Counted from the first letter of the stretch, positions 46,532 through 57,249 are shown. The stretch is DNA of 64,000 bases from Thalassotalea atypica (GCF_030295975.1 NZ_AP027364.1:744001-808000); one strand, 5' to 3'. Notes: a model not told the origin generated them from the letters alone. A program made the numbers and translations.

Positions 46532-47110
46532 ATTAATATTTCAGCGCCCGATGCCCAGCTATCATTTTTTCCGCAATTCATATCGCCTGCAAAAAGCCGT
46601 ATGTTGTTTGCACAATTACTTAGCGAGCTTCATTGGCGCCAAGATGAAATTATGATTTATGGCAAGCCTGTCACTCTTCCTCGCTTGCAAGCTTTGTACA
46701 GTGACAATAATCTTAACTACGCCTACTCTGGTTTAACAATGACATCACGGCCAATGAATGATTGTTTAATTACATTGAAACAAGTTATCGAAAAATCTAC
46801 TGGATATCACTTTAATGCTGTACTGGCTAATCTATATCGAGATGGTGAAGATTGTGTTGGGTGGCACAGCGATGATGAAGCTGAGCTAGGAGTAGATCCC
46901 GTGATTGCGTCATTATCACTTGGAGATACACGGAATTTTCAGCTAAAACATAAAACTAACGGTAAGAAACTCAACATAGATCTAACCTCTGGTAGCTTGT
47001 TAATCATGGCGGGTAAGACCCAACAATATTGGAGCCATTGTTTACCTCGAACAAAACGCGTAAAATCGTCGCGCATTAACTTAACCTTTCGAGAAATTAT
47101 TTCCCAATAA
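46532..47110 (+). CDS. AlkB family 2OG-Fe(II) dioxygenase, probable ATT start
   Basis: A predicted 192-residue AlkB homologue that removes alkyl groups from N1-methyladenine/N3-methylcytosine (ALKBH2/3-like type, inferred). Iron ligands are H112 and D114 in GWHSDDE and H169 in YWSHCLP, and R181 in RINLTFR binds 2-oxoglutarate. The homologous N-terminus (NISAPDAQLSFFPQFISPA) lies upstream of the first ATG in frame (46601). The only plausible start is ATT at 46532, 6 bases after GGAAG (46521-46525). In-frame TAA upstream rules out any ATG, GTG or TTG. If translation began at 46601, about 23 conserved-looking residues would be lost. Confidence 0.75.
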   Translation: MNISAPDAQLSFFPQFISPAKSRMLFAQLLSELHWRQDEIMIYGKPVTLPRLQALYSDNNLNYAYSGLTMTSRPMNDCLITLKQVIEKSTGYHFNAVLANLYRDGEDCVGWHSDDEAELGVDPVIASLSLGDTRNFQLKHKTNGKKLNIDLTSGSLLIMAGKTQQYWSHCLPRTKRVKSSRINLTFREIISQ

Positions 47111-47241
47111 TTTTTATAGTGTCAGCAGATATTTAGTACGTATGATTTGAGTTAGCCATCTAGAATGATGGAGAACTTGGCTAGAACGACTAAAATTAAG
47201 AAAGGTAAGCAGAAAACCCATAATTATAATAGGGAGTTTCA

Positions 47242-47565
47242 ATGACCATTGAATCAATTATCGAAGAAAAACTACTGTCTGCCTTTTCGCCACTTCATCT
47301 AGATGTTGTCAACGAAAGTCATCAGCATAATGTTCCGCCAGGCAGTGAATCACACTTTAAAGTTATTATTGTCTCAAGCAATTTTGAAGGTGAACGGTTG
47401 ATTAAGCGTCACCGTGCCATAAATCAAATACTAGCAACGGAGCTTGCTGAGCATATCCATGCATTGGCGTTACATACCTACACAGAAAAAGAGTGGCAAG
47501 ATTACTACGCCGATAATACACCATTGTCTCCAAAATGCTTAGGTGGCTCAAAAACTACCGCATAA
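47242..47565 (+). CDS. bolA: BolA family protein
   Basis: A 107-residue BolA with the KH-like core: [21 protein letters not shown] (the HxxxxxGxSHFK pattern, His ligand for Fe-S with monothiol glutaredoxin), [20 protein letters not shown] and [14 protein letters not shown]. BolA works with glutaredoxin 4 in Fe-S trafficking and influences cell shape and stress response. A good ribosome binding site (AGGGAG) precedes it. It is a single gene. Confidence 0.92.
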   Translation: MTIESIIEEKLLSAFSPLHLDVVNESHQHNVPPGSESHFKVIIVSSNFEGERLIKRHRAINQILATELAEHIHALALHTYTEKEWQDYYADNTPLSPKCLGGSKTTA

Positions 47566-47597
47566 ATACTCCAGCTAACTAGCCATAATTACCATCA

Positions 47598-47629
47598 AGC
47601 GCCTTTTTTCAGCATTAAAAGAAGGCGCT
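47598..47629 (+). terminator. Hairpin terminator of bolA
   Basis: AGCGCCTTTTTT (47598-47609) pairs with AAAAGAAGGCGCT (47617-47629) with one bulge. A T-rich stretch follows. Confidence 0.6.
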
Positions 47630-47743
47630 ATCATTCCATTTTATTTACTTTTCTGTTATTTCTTTAGCTCCTACGGTATTGACTAACCACTTTATAAATA
47701 AAGATTATCAATAATAATAATGAGATAAAGGAAGTATTACTCA

Positions 47744-48310
47744 ATGAAATGGTTGCCTAAAACCATCGCACTTATAGATGCACTGACAGAATTTCTGGGG
47801 CGAATTATTGCTTGGTTAACTTTAGTCATGGTGATCACCATGTTTGCTATTGTCGTTTTGCGTTATGGGTTTAACATCGGCTGGATCGCCATGCAAGAAT
47901 CTGTTTTATATCTTCACGGCATTATTTTTATGCTAGGTGCTGCTTACACCTTAAAAGCTGATGGCCACGTGCGTGTTGATATTTTTTATCATCGCTTTAG
48001 CGCCAAACAGAAGGCGATAGTCGATCTTTTCGGCACAATATTGTTATTGCTTCCTGTTACGATCTTTATCTTCATGATCAGTTTTGATTATGTCGCAAAC
48101 AGTTGGCATATATTAGAAAAATCACCTGAAGCAGGTGGACTGCCTTTCGTCTATTTAGGCAAAAGCTTGTTGCTTGTATTGGCTGTTACCCTAGCGTTAC
48201 AAGGATTAGCTGAATTAGCACGAAATATGCAATTGCTGCTTTCTTCATCACAAAGCCAACAAAAAGGTAATCCCCCTGTTGTAGCCAAATCATTAAAGGA
48301 GAAAAAGTAA
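47744..48310 (+). CDS. TRAP transporter small permease (DctQ family)
   Basis: A 188-residue inner-membrane protein with four hydrophobic helices (about 15-40, 55-75, 93-115, 140-160). The family features are RYGFNIGWIAMQESVLYLHG and AAYTLKADGHVRVDIFY. It forms the small membrane subunit of a tripartite Na+-dependent TRAP importer. Its last base overlaps the first base of the large permease gene, so the two are translationally coupled. Confidence 0.93.
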   Translation: MKWLPKTIALIDALTEFLGRIIAWLTLVMVITMFAIVVLRYGFNIGWIAMQESVLYLHGIIFMLGAAYTLKADGHVRVDIFYHRFSAKQKAIVDLFGTILLLLPVTIFIFMISFDYVANSWHILEKSPEAGGLPFVYLGKSLLLVLAVTLALQGLAELARNMQLLLSSSQSQQKGNPPVVAKSLKEKK

Positions 48311-49695
48311 TGGAGTATATTGCTATTCTCATGTTTGTGGTTGTTTGCTTGGTTTTACTGTTAGGTTATCCGGTTGCACTGTCTTTGGCTGGCACTGCGC
48401 TGTTGTTTGCTGGTATTGGTATTTCAGTGGGAGAATTTGAAGCAGCATTCTTAAGTGCCTTGCCGAGCCGTTTATACGGCGTTGTCAATAATCAGACGTT
48501 GCTGGCAGTACCTTTTTTCGTGTTTATGGGCGCCATGCTAGAACGCTCAAAAATAGCAGAGAATTTACTTAATGCGATGTCTTTGTTGTTTGGGCGATTT
48601 AATGGCGGCTTGGGTATTTCAGTGACTTTAGTGGGCATGTTACTTGCGGCTAGTACTGGTATTGTTGGTGCGACAGTAGTAACCATGGGCTTATTGTCTT
48701 TACCTACCATGCTAAAGCGTGGTTATGATCCTAAGTTTTCTACCGGAATTATTTGTGCGACAGGCACTTTAGGTCAAATTATTCCACCTTCTATCGCTCT
48801 TGTTTTACTTGGGGATGTACTTTCCAGTGCCTATCAACAAGCACAATTAAATATAGGGATTTTTAATCCTGAAACTGTATCTGTAGGTGATCTTTTTGCT
48901 GGGGCCGTTATCCCAGGTCTCATTCTAGTGGCACTTTATATGGGCTACTGCATATATGTTGCAATCACTCGGCCAGAATCAGTACCTAAAATTTCAAGAG
49001 AAGATATTGAAGGATTGGATGAATCAAAAAGTTTAATCCCATTGATGTTAAATGCATTAGTGCCGCCTATCTTATTAATGACAGCGGTATTAGGCTCAAT
49101 TCTTGGTGGGTTTGCCACGCCGACAGAAGCCGCAGGTGTCGGCGCAATGGGCGCTACATTGCTTGCGTTATGGCAAAAACAAGTCACAAAAAGCAACCTA
49201 CAAGCCGTTATGCAGAGCACGGTAAAAATAACATCGATGGTTTTTTTGATCCTGATCGGCGCAAGTTTATTCTCACTTGTTTTCAGAGGTTTTGGCGGTG
49301 AGGAGCTTGTTCATAGTTTATTTGAAGGTATGCCAGGCGGTGTTGTTGGCGCCACAATTATAGTGATGTTAGTGATTTTTTTACTGGGCTTTATCTTAGA
49401 TTTTATTGAGATTACATTTGTTGTCGTACCAATCGTTGCGCCGATATTATTGGCAATGGGGCTTGATCCTATCTGGCTTGGTATTATGATAGCGATTAAC
49501 TTACAAACGTCTTTCCTAACACCCCCTTTCGGTTTTGCGCTATTTTACCTTAGAGGGGTTGCAGATAAAGCTGTTAAAACGACAGATATTTACAAGGGAG
49601 TGATCCCATTTATTTTGTTGCAACTACTATTATTGGGCGCGTTAGCAATATGGCCAGCGTTAGTGACTTGGTTACCTGAACTTATTTACGGATAA
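48310..49695 (+). CDS. TRAP transporter large permease (DctM family)
   Basis: A 461-residue inner-membrane protein with about 12 hydrophobic segments. DctM family marks are LGYPVALSLAGTALLFAG, VPFFVFMGAMLERS, LPTMLKRGYDPKFSTGII with GTLGQIIPPS, FATPTEAAGVGAMG and NLQTSFLTPPFGFALFY. It is the transporting subunit, powered by the sodium gradient. The gene is followed after 6 bases by the binding-protein gene. Confidence 0.94.
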   Translation: MEYIAILMFVVVCLVLLLGYPVALSLAGTALLFAGIGISVGEFEAAFLSALPSRLYGVVNNQTLLAVPFFVFMGAMLERSKIAENLLNAMSLLFGRFNGGLGISVTLVGMLLAASTGIVGATVVTMGLLSLPTMLKRGYDPKFSTGIICATGTLGQIIPPSIALVLLGDVLSSAYQQAQLNIGIFNPETVSVGDLFAGAVIPGLILVALYMGYCIYVAITRPESVPKISREDIEGLDESKSLIPLMLNALVPPILLMTAVLGSILGGFATPTEAAGVGAMGATLLALWQKQVTKSNLQAVMQSTVKITSMVFLILIGASLFSLVFRGFGGEELVHSLFEGMPGGVVGATIIVMLVIFLLGFILDFIEITFVVVPIVAPILLAMGLDPIWLGIMIAINLQTSFLTPPFGFALFYLRGVADKAVKTTDIYKGVIPFILLQLLLLGALAIWPALVTWLPELIYG

Positions 49696-49701
49696 AACAT
49701 A

Positions 49702-50796
49702 ATGAAAAAAACAATAAGAAAAATAGGAATATTGATGGCGACAACATTGTTGCTTTCTGCCTGTGGAGAGAAAGAGGGCCTAGCAGACTCAACGGTGAAA
49801 GCGGACGTTAAAACCTATCAATGGAAAATGGTGACTTCTTGGCCAAAGAACTTTCCTGGTTTAGGAGTCGCACCTGAGAAGTTTTCTCAGTATGTAGATG
49901 AAATGAGTGGGGGCAGGTTAACCGTGCAAGTTTATGGTGCGGGTGAGCTAGTACCTGGTTTCGAAGTTTTTGACGCTGTATCGCAAGGAACAGTGCAAAT
50001 GGGACATAGTGGCTCCTATTACTGGAAAGGAAAAATTCCTTCTTCGCCACTTTTTGGCGCGATTCCATTTGGAATGACGGCAACTGAGCTAAACGCGTGG
50101 TTACATTATGGTGGCGGTTTAGAGCTTTGGCGTGAAATGTATAAACCGTTTGGCATAGTACCTATGGCGGGCGGTAATTCTGGTGCACAGTTTGCCGGTT
50201 GGTTTAAAAAAGAAATTCACACCATGGATGATTTAAAAGGATTAAAGATGCGCATCCCAGGTTTGGCTGGTGAAGTGCTAAAACGTGCCGGAGCTATTCC
50301 GGTGACATTAACTGGCGGTGAAATATTTTCATCACTGCAAAGCGGCGCGATTGACGCCACCGAATGGGTGGGGCCGTACAATGATCTTGCCTTTGGTTTT
50401 CACCAAGCGGCCGAGTACTATTATTCTTCAATTTGGCATGAGCCAGGAACGGGCTTAGAATTCTTAATTAACGAAGCAGCATTAAATGAACTACCCAAAG
50501 ACTTGCAAAAAATTGTTGAAGTGGCAGCAAGGGCAGTTAATGAAGATACGCTAGATGAATACAATGCGCGAAACAACAATGCGCTAATTGCATTACAAGA
50601 AAAGCACGGCGTGAAATTGCGTCAATTACCAGTATCTGTTTTGACGGAGTTAAAAGCCATCACTAAGCAAGTCATGAAAGAGCAAGCTGAGGCGGATCCC
50701 GGCTTTTCAAAAGTATGGCAATCGTATAGCGAATTCATGACGTCAATTCGAAGCTATCATGATCTGACACTTAAAGAGTATTTCAAAAACCGGTAA
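49702..50796 (+). CDS. TRAP transporter substrate-binding lipoprotein, TakP-like (2-oxoacid type)
   Basis: A 364-residue DctP-family binding protein with a lipoprotein signal (lipobox LSAC). It is close to Rhodobacter TakP, which binds 2-oxoacids such as pyruvate with Na+, in several places: KMVTSWPKNFPG, GAGELVPGFEVFDAVSQGTV, AGWFKKEIHTMDDLKGLKMR, and SGAIDATEWVGPYNDLAFGF. The IDATEWVGP block and the Arg of LKMRIPG carry the ligand contacts in TakP. So pyruvate or another 2-oxoacid is a likely substrate, by similarity only. It completes the operon of small permease, large permease and binding protein. Confidence 0.88.
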   Translation: MKKTIRKIGILMATTLLLSACGEKEGLADSTVKADVKTYQWKMVTSWPKNFPGLGVAPEKFSQYVDEMSGGRLTVQVYGAGELVPGFEVFDAVSQGTVQMGHSGSYYWKGKIPSSPLFGAIPFGMTATELNAWLHYGGGLELWREMYKPFGIVPMAGGNSGAQFAGWFKKEIHTMDDLKGLKMRIPGLAGEVLKRAGAIPVTLTGGEIFSSLQSGAIDATEWVGPYNDLAFGFHQAAEYYYSSIWHEPGTGLEFLINEAALNELPKDLQKIVEVAARAVNEDTLDEYNARNNNALIALQEKHGVKLRQLPVSVLTELKAITKQVMKEQAEADPGFSKVWQSYSEFMTSIRSYHDLTLKEYFKNR

Positions 50797-50970
50797 TACT
50801 TTTTCGGTACTTATTTCGGTATGAGTTGATGGCGGATTTTAATCAATTGCCATTAACTTTTGCTAAATTTTTTGCTGCTCGTACCTCTTTAAGCCCAAAG
50901 GCGAAGTACACTATGCACAATTTATAAATTTCCCTATGGGTCTTTGACTCAATATTAATAAGGTTTCTTT

Positions 50971-52161
50971 ATGGTCATCAAACCAAAAATTCGTGGTTTT
51001 ATCTGTACAAACGCACATCCTGCCGGTTGTGAAGCGCACGTTAATGAACAAATCGCCTATGTTAAAAGTCAAACTCAGGCTGATAGTAAGCCAAAAAATG
51101 TGTTAGTGATTGGTGCATCTACCGGCTACGGTTTAGCTTCACGTATTACTGCCGCTTTTGGTAACAATGCTAAAACACTTGGTATCTTTTTTGAGAAAGA
51201 GCCTACCGAGCGAAAAACGGCTAGTGCTGGCTGGTACAATACCGCCGCATTTCAAAAGGCTGCAGATGAAGCGGGCATTTGGTCAAAAAATATCAACGGT
51301 GATGCGTTCTCTCATGACATTAAAGCAAAAGCGATTGATGTGATTAAAGAAGATTTAGGTCAAATTGATTTGGTGATATACAGCTTAGCGTCTCCGCGTA
51401 GAACAGATCCGGACACGGGTGAAGTTTATTCTTCAACACTAAAGCCGATTGGCGAAAGCGTTACTACCAAGAATTTAAATACGTCTAAGCGTATCATTGA
51501 CTCTGTTAGTATTGAAGCAGCCAATGAAGCTGAAATCCAAGGCACTATCGATGTTATGGGCGGCGCTGATTGGGAATTATGGATCAAAGCACTAGGTGAT
51601 GCAGGTGTATTGGCTGAAGGTTTTAAAACGACTGCTTATACTTATATCGGTAAAAAGTTGACTTGGCCAATTTATGGTCATGCAACAATCGGTCGTGCAA
51701 AAGAAGATTTAGACCGTGCAGCTGCGGCGATCACTGACAGCACAAGTGCTATTGCCGGCAAAGCCTATGTTACTTCACTAAATGCTGTGGTTACGCAAGC
51801 AAGCTCAGCCATACCGATCATGCCACTTTATATTTCAGCAATGTTTAAAGTAATGAAGTCAGACGGTACGTATCAAGGTTGTATTGAACAAATTCAAGAT
51901 TTGTTCCGAGAAAACTTATACAGCAATAGTCCTCGTTTAGATGAAGCAGGGCGTTTGAGCCAAAACTATCGTGAACTTGAAGACAGCGTACAAGAACGTG
52001 TGCAACATGTTTGGGATAACGTTGATACTGATACGATTGATGAAATGACCGACTACAACAGCTATCATCAAGAGTTCTTAAAGTTATTTGGCTTTGATGT
52101 TGCAGGTGTTGATTACGACGCAGATGTTAGTCCGTTGGCTGAAATTAACAACCTAGTCTAG
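50971..52161 (+). CDS. fabV: Trans-2-enoyl-ACP/CoA reductase FabV
   Basis: A 396-residue NADH-dependent enoyl reductase, an isoform unrelated in length to FabI. The nucleotide motif NVLVIGASTGYGLASRI lies near residue 50. The Y-x8-K active-site pair lies in YTYIGKKLTWPIYGHATIG. SLASPRRTDPDTGEVYSS is a typical FabV segment. FabV performs the last step of each fatty-acid elongation cycle and resists triclosan in other species. It is monocistronic with a strong terminator. Confidence 0.96.
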   Translation: MVIKPKIRGFICTNAHPAGCEAHVNEQIAYVKSQTQADSKPKNVLVIGASTGYGLASRITAAFGNNAKTLGIFFEKEPTERKTASAGWYNTAAFQKAADEAGIWSKNINGDAFSHDIKAKAIDVIKEDLGQIDLVIYSLASPRRTDPDTGEVYSSTLKPIGESVTTKNLNTSKRIIDSVSIEAANEAEIQGTIDVMGGADWELWIKALGDAGVLAEGFKTTAYTYIGKKLTWPIYGHATIGRAKEDLDRAAAAITDSTSAIAGKAYVTSLNAVVTQASSAIPIMPLYISAMFKVMKSDGTYQGCIEQIQDLFRENLYSNSPRLDEAGRLSQNYRELEDSVQERVQHVWDNVDTDTIDEMTDYNSYHQEFLKLFGFDVAGVDYDADVSPLAEINNLV

Positions 52162-52182
52162 TTTGCTACTCGTTCATTAATA

Positions 52183-52211
52183 AAAAAGCCAGCGCAGTCG
52201 CTGGCTTTTTT
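52183..52211 (+). terminator. Rho-independent terminator of fabV
   Basis: AAAAAGCCAGCG (52183-52194), loop CAGT, CGCTGGCTTTTT (52199-52210), T run. Confidence 0.93.
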
Positions 52212-52665
52212 ATAGACTATGAAAACTGGCCTATTGAGTATCAATTCAAACGACTTTGCAAAATTTAACGGTTACAATTCAATTACAGAAGCTGGCTCAG
52301 ATTTACTTATACTTTAGTTGAATAAACATCGAAATTTAGTCACCTCTGCGGTCAAAAAAAGAGTGTCTTTTAGCCGATTAGCTATGATTTAACTAAATTT
52401 AAGGTACTTTTTAATATCTTGACTAGAATTTAACCTAAGTTTGATCTTTATTAGCTAATTTGTAATTAAAAGTGTCTTGGTCGGATAGCATCAAAAGGTT
52501 TTTTCGTGCTAAAATCCGCCGCAGAAAATTTAAACTAAAACTGGTGGTCAATAGTTTTCGAACTATCTTTCCACTCAATACACTGAAACCATATAGCTGT
52601 GTAAATGTAATACGTTTTTACAGGTCTTTGGTTTTATTACTCCCGTCAAAGTAGTGCAAGTGTTT
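52212..52665 (+). promoter_or_regulatory. nqr operon upstream region with extended -10 promoter
   Basis: This is 454 bases without a credible gene. TGCTAAAAT at 52507-52515 is an extended -10 promoter (TG-N-TAAAAT), which would leave a 5' leader of about 140 bases before nqrA. No clear riboswitch was recognised. The rest is AT-rich with no strong hairpin. Confidence 0.45.
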
Positions 52666-54003
52666 ATGATTACAATAAAAAAAGGTCTGGATGTTCCTGT
52701 ATCAGGTGCTCCCCAGCAAGTAATCCATGATGGTCCGTCCATTAAAACTGTTGCAACATTAGGTGAAGAGTTTGTGGGAATGCGCCCGACTATGTTTGTC
52801 AAAGTTGGTGATCGTGTTAAAAAAGGTCAGGATCTTTTTGAAGATAAAAAGAATCCGGGCGTTAAATTCACAGCTCAAAGCTCAGGTGTTGTTACTGAAA
52901 TCAACCGTGGTGAAATGCGTGTTTTGCAATCTGTTGTTATCGAAATCGATGGCGACGAACAAGAAACGTTTACTAGCTACTCAGCCAATGATTTAGCAAC
53001 TATTGCTCGAGAAGATGTGGTGTCTAATCTTGTGAATTCTGGTTTATGGACTGCATTACGCACTCGTCCATACAGCAAAATTCCAGCGATCGACGCAACA
53101 CCTAGTGCAATTTTTGTTAGCGCGATGGATACAAATCCATTAGCGGCTAATCCTGAAGTTGTTATTAACGAACAAAGCGAAGCGTTCAAACAAGGTTTAA
53201 CGGTATTAACCCGTTTAACTGAAGGGGAAGTTTTTGTTTCTAAAGCTCCAGGTGCGAACATTCCTACTGAAACTGGCGTTACTGTCAATGAGTTTGCTGG
53301 TAAACATCCTGCGGGCTTAGTCGGTACCCATATTCATTTCTTAAAACCTGTTGGTGCAAACCGATTCGTTTGGCATTTGAATTATCAAGACGTTATTGCC
53401 TTTGGTAAGCTGTTTACCACAGGTGAACTAGATTCAACTCGCGTTGTTTCGTTTGCAGGTCCAGCGGCAAAAGAGCCAAGCTTAGTGCGTACCGTATTAG
53501 GTGCAAACATTGCAGAATTTACGGCAGGCGAAGTCACTGAAGGTGAAGTTCGTTTAGTCTCTGGTTCATTATTGCAAGGTTATACAGCACAGGGTGTACA
53601 CGGTTACTTAGGTCGTTATCACATGCAAGTATGTGCATTACTTGAAGGTCGTGAGAAAGAGTTTATTGGTTATATGATGCCAGGTGCGAACAAGTTCTCT
53701 GTAACTCGTGCTTACTTGTCTCACTTATCACCAAGCAAGTTGTTCAACATGACAACAACGACTAATGGTAGTTCTCGTGCCATGGTGCCAATTGGTAACT
53801 ATGAACGCGTTATGCCTTTAGATATTTTACCGACTTTATTGTTACGTGACTTAGCTGCCAAAGATACTGATGGCGCGCAACAATTAGGTGCCTTAGAGCT
53901 AGACGAAGAAGATTTAGCGTTATGTACGTTTGTTTGCCCAGGTAAAACAGACTACGGCGTGATGCTTCGTGATTGCCTAACCACAATTGAGAAGGAAGGT
54001 TAG
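52666..54003 (+). CDS. nqrA: Na+-translocating NADH:quinone reductase subunit A
   Basis: A 445-residue NqrA, the cytosolic subunit associated with the NqrB quinone site. It starts [18 protein letters not shown], with [17 protein letters not shown] (biotinyl-like domain), [20 protein letters not shown] and [15 protein letters not shown] 52666 is used; TTG at 52654 is in frame upstream but not needed. First gene of nqrABCDEF, a sodium pump that oxidises NADH and reduces ubiquinone. Confidence 0.97.
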   Translation: MITIKKGLDVPVSGAPQQVIHDGPSIKTVATLGEEFVGMRPTMFVKVGDRVKKGQDLFEDKKNPGVKFTAQSSGVVTEINRGEMRVLQSVVIEIDGDEQETFTSYSANDLATIAREDVVSNLVNSGLWTALRTRPYSKIPAIDATPSAIFVSAMDTNPLAANPEVVINEQSEAFKQGLTVLTRLTEGEVFVSKAPGANIPTETGVTVNEFAGKHPAGLVGTHIHFLKPVGANRFVWHLNYQDVIAFGKLFTTGELDSTRVVSFAGPAAKEPSLVRTVLGANIAEFTAGEVTEGEVRLVSGSLLQGYTAQGVHGYLGRYHMQVCALLEGREKEFIGYMMPGANKFSVTRAYLSHLSPSKLFNMTTTTNGSSRAMVPIGNYERVMPLDILPTLLLRDLAAKDTDGAQQLGALELDEEDLALCTFVCPGKTDYGVMLRDCLTTIEKEG

Positions 54004-54005
54004 TC

Positions 54006-55217
54006 ATGGGCTTGAAGAAGTTTATTGAAGATATTGAGCCGCATTTTGAAAAAGGCGGCAAACATGAAAAGTGGTTCGCTTTATATGAAGCAGTAGCTAC
54101 TGGTTTGTTTACTCCAGGTTATGTTAACAAAGGCAAGACGCACATCCGTGATAGCATTGATTTAAAACGCATCATGATCACTGTGTGGTTGGCTGTTTTC
54201 CCAGCAATGTTTTGGGGCATGTATAACATTGGTTTCCAAGCAGTCGATGCTTTGACTAATGGCTATGCGCTAGCTGATACATGGCAAGTAGGCTTGTTCC
54301 ATATGCTAGGTGGCGAGTTAACAGCATCGTCTGGTTGGTTCGGCATGATGCTGTACGGTGCTTGTTTCTTCTTACCTATCTACGCTGTAACATTCATCGT
54401 TGGTGGTTTTTGGGAAGTATTATTCGCCGCGGTACGTAAGCATGAAGTTAATGAAGGTTTCTTTGTTAGCTCGATACTTTTCGCCTTAATTGTTCCTGCG
54501 ACTATTCCTTTATGGCAAGTGGCTATCGGTATTACCTTTGGTGTTGTTATCGCTAAAGAAATATTCGGTGGTACAGGTAAAAACTTCCTTAACCCTGCAT
54601 TGGCAGGTCGTGCTTTCTTATTCTTTGCATACCCAGCACAAATCTCAGGTGATGCAGTATGGGTTGCCGTTGATGGTTTCTCTGGTGCTACAGCACTAGC
54701 CGCTGGTGCATCGGCACAAGTAGGCGCTATCGACTACAGCATGAACGCTGATTGGTGGAACGCATTTTGGGGTTATATCCCAGGCTCTGTTGGTGAAGTT
54801 TCTACGGCTATGATTTTCCTAGGTGGGGCATACATTCTATATAAAGGAATTGCCTCTTGGCGTATCGTCCTAAGTGTATTCTTAGGTATGGCAGTAACTG
54901 CAACATTATTTAATGCCATTGGTAGTGATACAAACGCCATGTTTGCAATGCCTTGGTATTGGCATTTAGTCGTTGGTGGTTTTGCTTTTGGTATGATGTT
55001 CATGGCGACAGATCCTGTCACTATGTCATTCACTAACACTGGTAAATATTGGTTTGGTGCGTTAGTCGGTGTAATGGTGGTGTTAGTACGTGTTGTAAAC
55101 CCAGCATTCCCAGAAGGCATGATGTTAGCTATTTTATTCGCTAACTTATTTGCACCATTGTTTGATTACTTTGTTGTTCAATCAAACATCAAGCGGAGGA
55201 TTGCTCGTGTCAGCTAA
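54006..55217 (+). CDS. nqrB: Na+-NQR subunit B
   Basis: A 403-residue membrane subunit. The FMN is attached to T229 in [14 protein letters not shown] (S-G-A-T motif). Many hydrophobic helices are present, and [17 protein letters not shown] is the conserved region near the FMN site. It carries riboflavin and the ubiquinone site in Vibrio. The stop overlaps the start of nqrC by 11 bases. Confidence 0.97.
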   Translation: MGLKKFIEDIEPHFEKGGKHEKWFALYEAVATGLFTPGYVNKGKTHIRDSIDLKRIMITVWLAVFPAMFWGMYNIGFQAVDALTNGYALADTWQVGLFHMLGGELTASSGWFGMMLYGACFFLPIYAVTFIVGGFWEVLFAAVRKHEVNEGFFVSSILFALIVPATIPLWQVAIGITFGVVIAKEIFGGTGKNFLNPALAGRAFLFFAYPAQISGDAVWVAVDGFSGATALAAGASAQVGAIDYSMNADWWNAFWGYIPGSVGEVSTAMIFLGGAYILYKGIASWRIVLSVFLGMAVTATLFNAIGSDTNAMFAMPWYWHLVVGGFAFGMMFMATDPVTMSFTNTGKYWFGALVGVMVVLVRVVNPAFPEGMMLAILFANLFAPLFDYFVVQSNIKRRIARVS

Positions 55218-55998
55218 TAAAGAAACATTTGGCAAAACAGTCGTATTTGTATTTATCGTCTGTATCGTTTGTGCATTGTTAGTGTCTTTCTCTGCAGTTC
55301 AATTAAAACCATTGCAGGTGAAAAACAAATTACTTGATCAACAAACTAAAATCTTAGAAGCGTCTAACTTACTGCCGTTAACTGATGGCTCTGCAAAGTC
55401 AATTGAAGCGACATTTGCTAAGTTTGTTAAAGCTAAAATGATTGACTTAGATTCAGGTGAGTTTATTGAAGGTAACCCTGAATTATTTGATGAACGCCGT
55501 AACTCGCGTGATTCAGCTAAATCGGATAAGCCTGAAAATGACATGGCTGGAATCAATCGTCGTTCACATGACGCAGTTGTTTACCTGGTGAGCAATGAAG
55601 CTGGCAAAGTAGAAACCGTTGTGTTACCTATCGTAGGCTCAGGCCTTTGGGACTTAATGTTTGGTTATGTTGGTCTTGAAAGCGATTTAAATACAGTTCG
55701 TAGTGTTGTTTACTCTGATCATAAGGAAACTCCGGGATTAGGGGCGGAAGTCATGAACCCTAAGTGGAAAGCTTTATGGCCTGGTAAGAAAATTTATGAT
55801 GGCTCAGGTGTAGCGAAAGTAACACTCGTTAAAGGTGGCGCAAAAGCAGATGATATTCACGGTGTGGATGGTCTTTCTGGCGCGACATTAACAAGTAACG
55901 GTGTAACTCGTACGTTGCAGTTTTGGTTTGGTGAAGAAGGCTACGCGCCTTTCATTGCTAAGTATCGCTCTTCATTAGGTAAGGGAGGTGTTAACTAA
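55207..55998 (+). CDS. nqrC: Na+-NQR subunit C
   Basis: A 263-residue subunit with one N-terminal transmembrane helix (about 9-29) and a periplasmic domain. FMN is bound covalently to T227 in [17 protein letters not shown] 55207 is chosen because GCGGAGGA lies just upstream and its product matches the NqrC length. It overlaps nqrB by 11 bases and its stop TAATG overlaps nqrD. Confidence 0.97.
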   Translation: MSANKETFGKTVVFVFIVCIVCALLVSFSAVQLKPLQVKNKLLDQQTKILEASNLLPLTDGSAKSIEATFAKFVKAKMIDLDSGEFIEGNPELFDERRNSRDSAKSDKPENDMAGINRRSHDAVVYLVSNEAGKVETVVLPIVGSGLWDLMFGYVGLESDLNTVRSVVYSDHKETPGLGAEVMNPKWKALWPGKKIYDGSGVAKVTLVKGGAKADDIHGVDGLSGATLTSNGVTRTLQFWFGEEGYAPFIAKYRSSLGKGGVN

Positions 55999-56621
55999 TG
56001 TCTTCAGAAGCAAAATCAGTTTTAACGAAACCGATCGTTGATAATAACCCGATCGCATTACAAGTATTAGGTATTTGTTCTGCATTAGCGGTTACCAGTT
56101 CAATGGCCAATGCTTTGGTTATGACACTTGCGGTAACGTTAGTTACTGCATTTTCTAACTTATTTATTTCGATTATCCGTAATCAAATACCTTCAAGCGT
56201 ACGTATCATTGTCCAGATGGCCATTATTGCGTCATTGGTTATTGTGGTTGACCAAGTGCTTAAAGCTTTCTCGTATCAGTTATCAAAAGAGCTATCCGTT
56301 TATATCGGTTTGATCATTACTAACTGTATCGTTATGGGTCGTGCTGAAGCGTTCGCGATGAAAGAAGCGCCGGGCGTGAGCTTTTGGGATGGTATCGGTA
56401 ACGGTTTAGGTTACGGTGTAATTCTATTAGCGGTTGCGTTTGTTCGTGAATTATTTGGTTTTGGTAATTTGTTCGGCTACGAAGTCTTACCACTAATCCA
56501 AAATGATGGTTGGTACATGGCTAACGGCTTTTTAGTATTACCATTTAGTTCATTCTTCATCATTGGTTTACTTATCTGGGCGATTCGCCAGTGGAAACCT
56601 GAACAAGTAGAGAAGGATTAA
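55998..56621 (+). CDS. nqrD: Na+-NQR subunit D
   Basis: A 207-residue membrane subunit with six hydrophobic helices. Conserved parts are [20 protein letters not shown] ([10 protein letters not shown] is the key motif, its Cys being an Fe-S ligand between NqrD and NqrE) and [16 protein letters not shown]. Its start overlaps the nqrC stop. Confidence 0.96.
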   Translation: MSSEAKSVLTKPIVDNNPIALQVLGICSALAVTSSMANALVMTLAVTLVTAFSNLFISIIRNQIPSSVRIIVQMAIIASLVIVVDQVLKAFSYQLSKELSVYIGLIITNCIVMGRAEAFAMKEAPGVSFWDGIGNGLGYGVILLAVAFVRELFGFGNLFGYEVLPLIQNDGWYMANGFLVLPFSSFFIIGLLIWAIRQWKPEQVEKD

Positions 56622-56625
56622 TAAG

Positions 56626-57249
56626 ATGGAACATTATTTAAGCTTATTAATTAAAACCATATTTATTGAGAACATCGCGTTATCGTTCTTCTTAGGTATG
56701 TGTACATTCCTTGCGGTATCTAAAAAAGTTAGCACGGCTATTGGCCTTGGTGTAGCAGTTATTGTTGTACTAGGTATTGCGGTTCCAGCTAACCAAATTA
56801 TCTATCAAGCGGTATTGGCACCTGGTGCATTAGACAGCTTGATGGGCGTTACTGACCCAGCAAATACGATTGATTTGAGTTTCTTATCATTCATCACTTT
56901 TATCGGTGTAATTGCAGCGTTAGTACAGATTCTTGAAATGGTGTTGGATAAATACTTCCCAGCGCTTTATCAAGCATTAGGTATCTTCTTACCATTAATT
57001 ACAGTGAACTGTGCAATATTTGGTGCAGTATCATTCATGGTTGCACGTAACTACACGTTAGGTGAATCAGTAGTTTATGGTATTGGCTCTGGTATCGGTT
57101 GGGCATTAGCTATCGTATTGTTAGCTGGTATTCGCGAAAAGATGAAATATTCTGACGTTCCAGATGGCCTTAAAGGTTTGGGTATCACGTTTATTACTGC
57201 AGGATTGATGGCATTTGGCTTTCTTTCTTTCGGTGGTATTTCGTTATAA
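56626..57249 (+). CDS. nqrE: Na+-NQR subunit E
   Basis: A 207-residue membrane subunit homologous to NqrD and oriented inversely to it in the membrane. Features are [20 protein letters not shown], with its Cys as Fe-S ligand, and [17 protein letters not shown] (the second VNCAIFG motif). It begins four bases after the nqrD stop. Confidence 0.96.
   Translation: MEHYLSLLIKTIFIENIALSFFLGMCTFLAVSKKVSTAIGLGVAVIVVLGIAVPANQIIYQAVLAPGALDSLMGVTDPANTIDLSFLSFITFIGVIAALVQILEMVLDKYFPALYQALGIFLPLITVNCAIFGAVSFMVARNYTLGESVVYGIGSGIGWALAIVLLAGIREKMKYSDVPDGLKGLGITFITAGLMAFGFLSFGGISL

Noticed and set aside
46455-46655. 66-residue ORF ahead of and overlapping the AlkB-like gene
   Set aside because: It is in a different frame from the AlkB frame and has no family likeness; it does not supply the missing AlkB start.
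52472-52654. 60-residue ORF upstream of nqrA
   Set aside because: It overlaps the extended -10 promoter, has no good ribosome binding site, and its composition is not protein-like.
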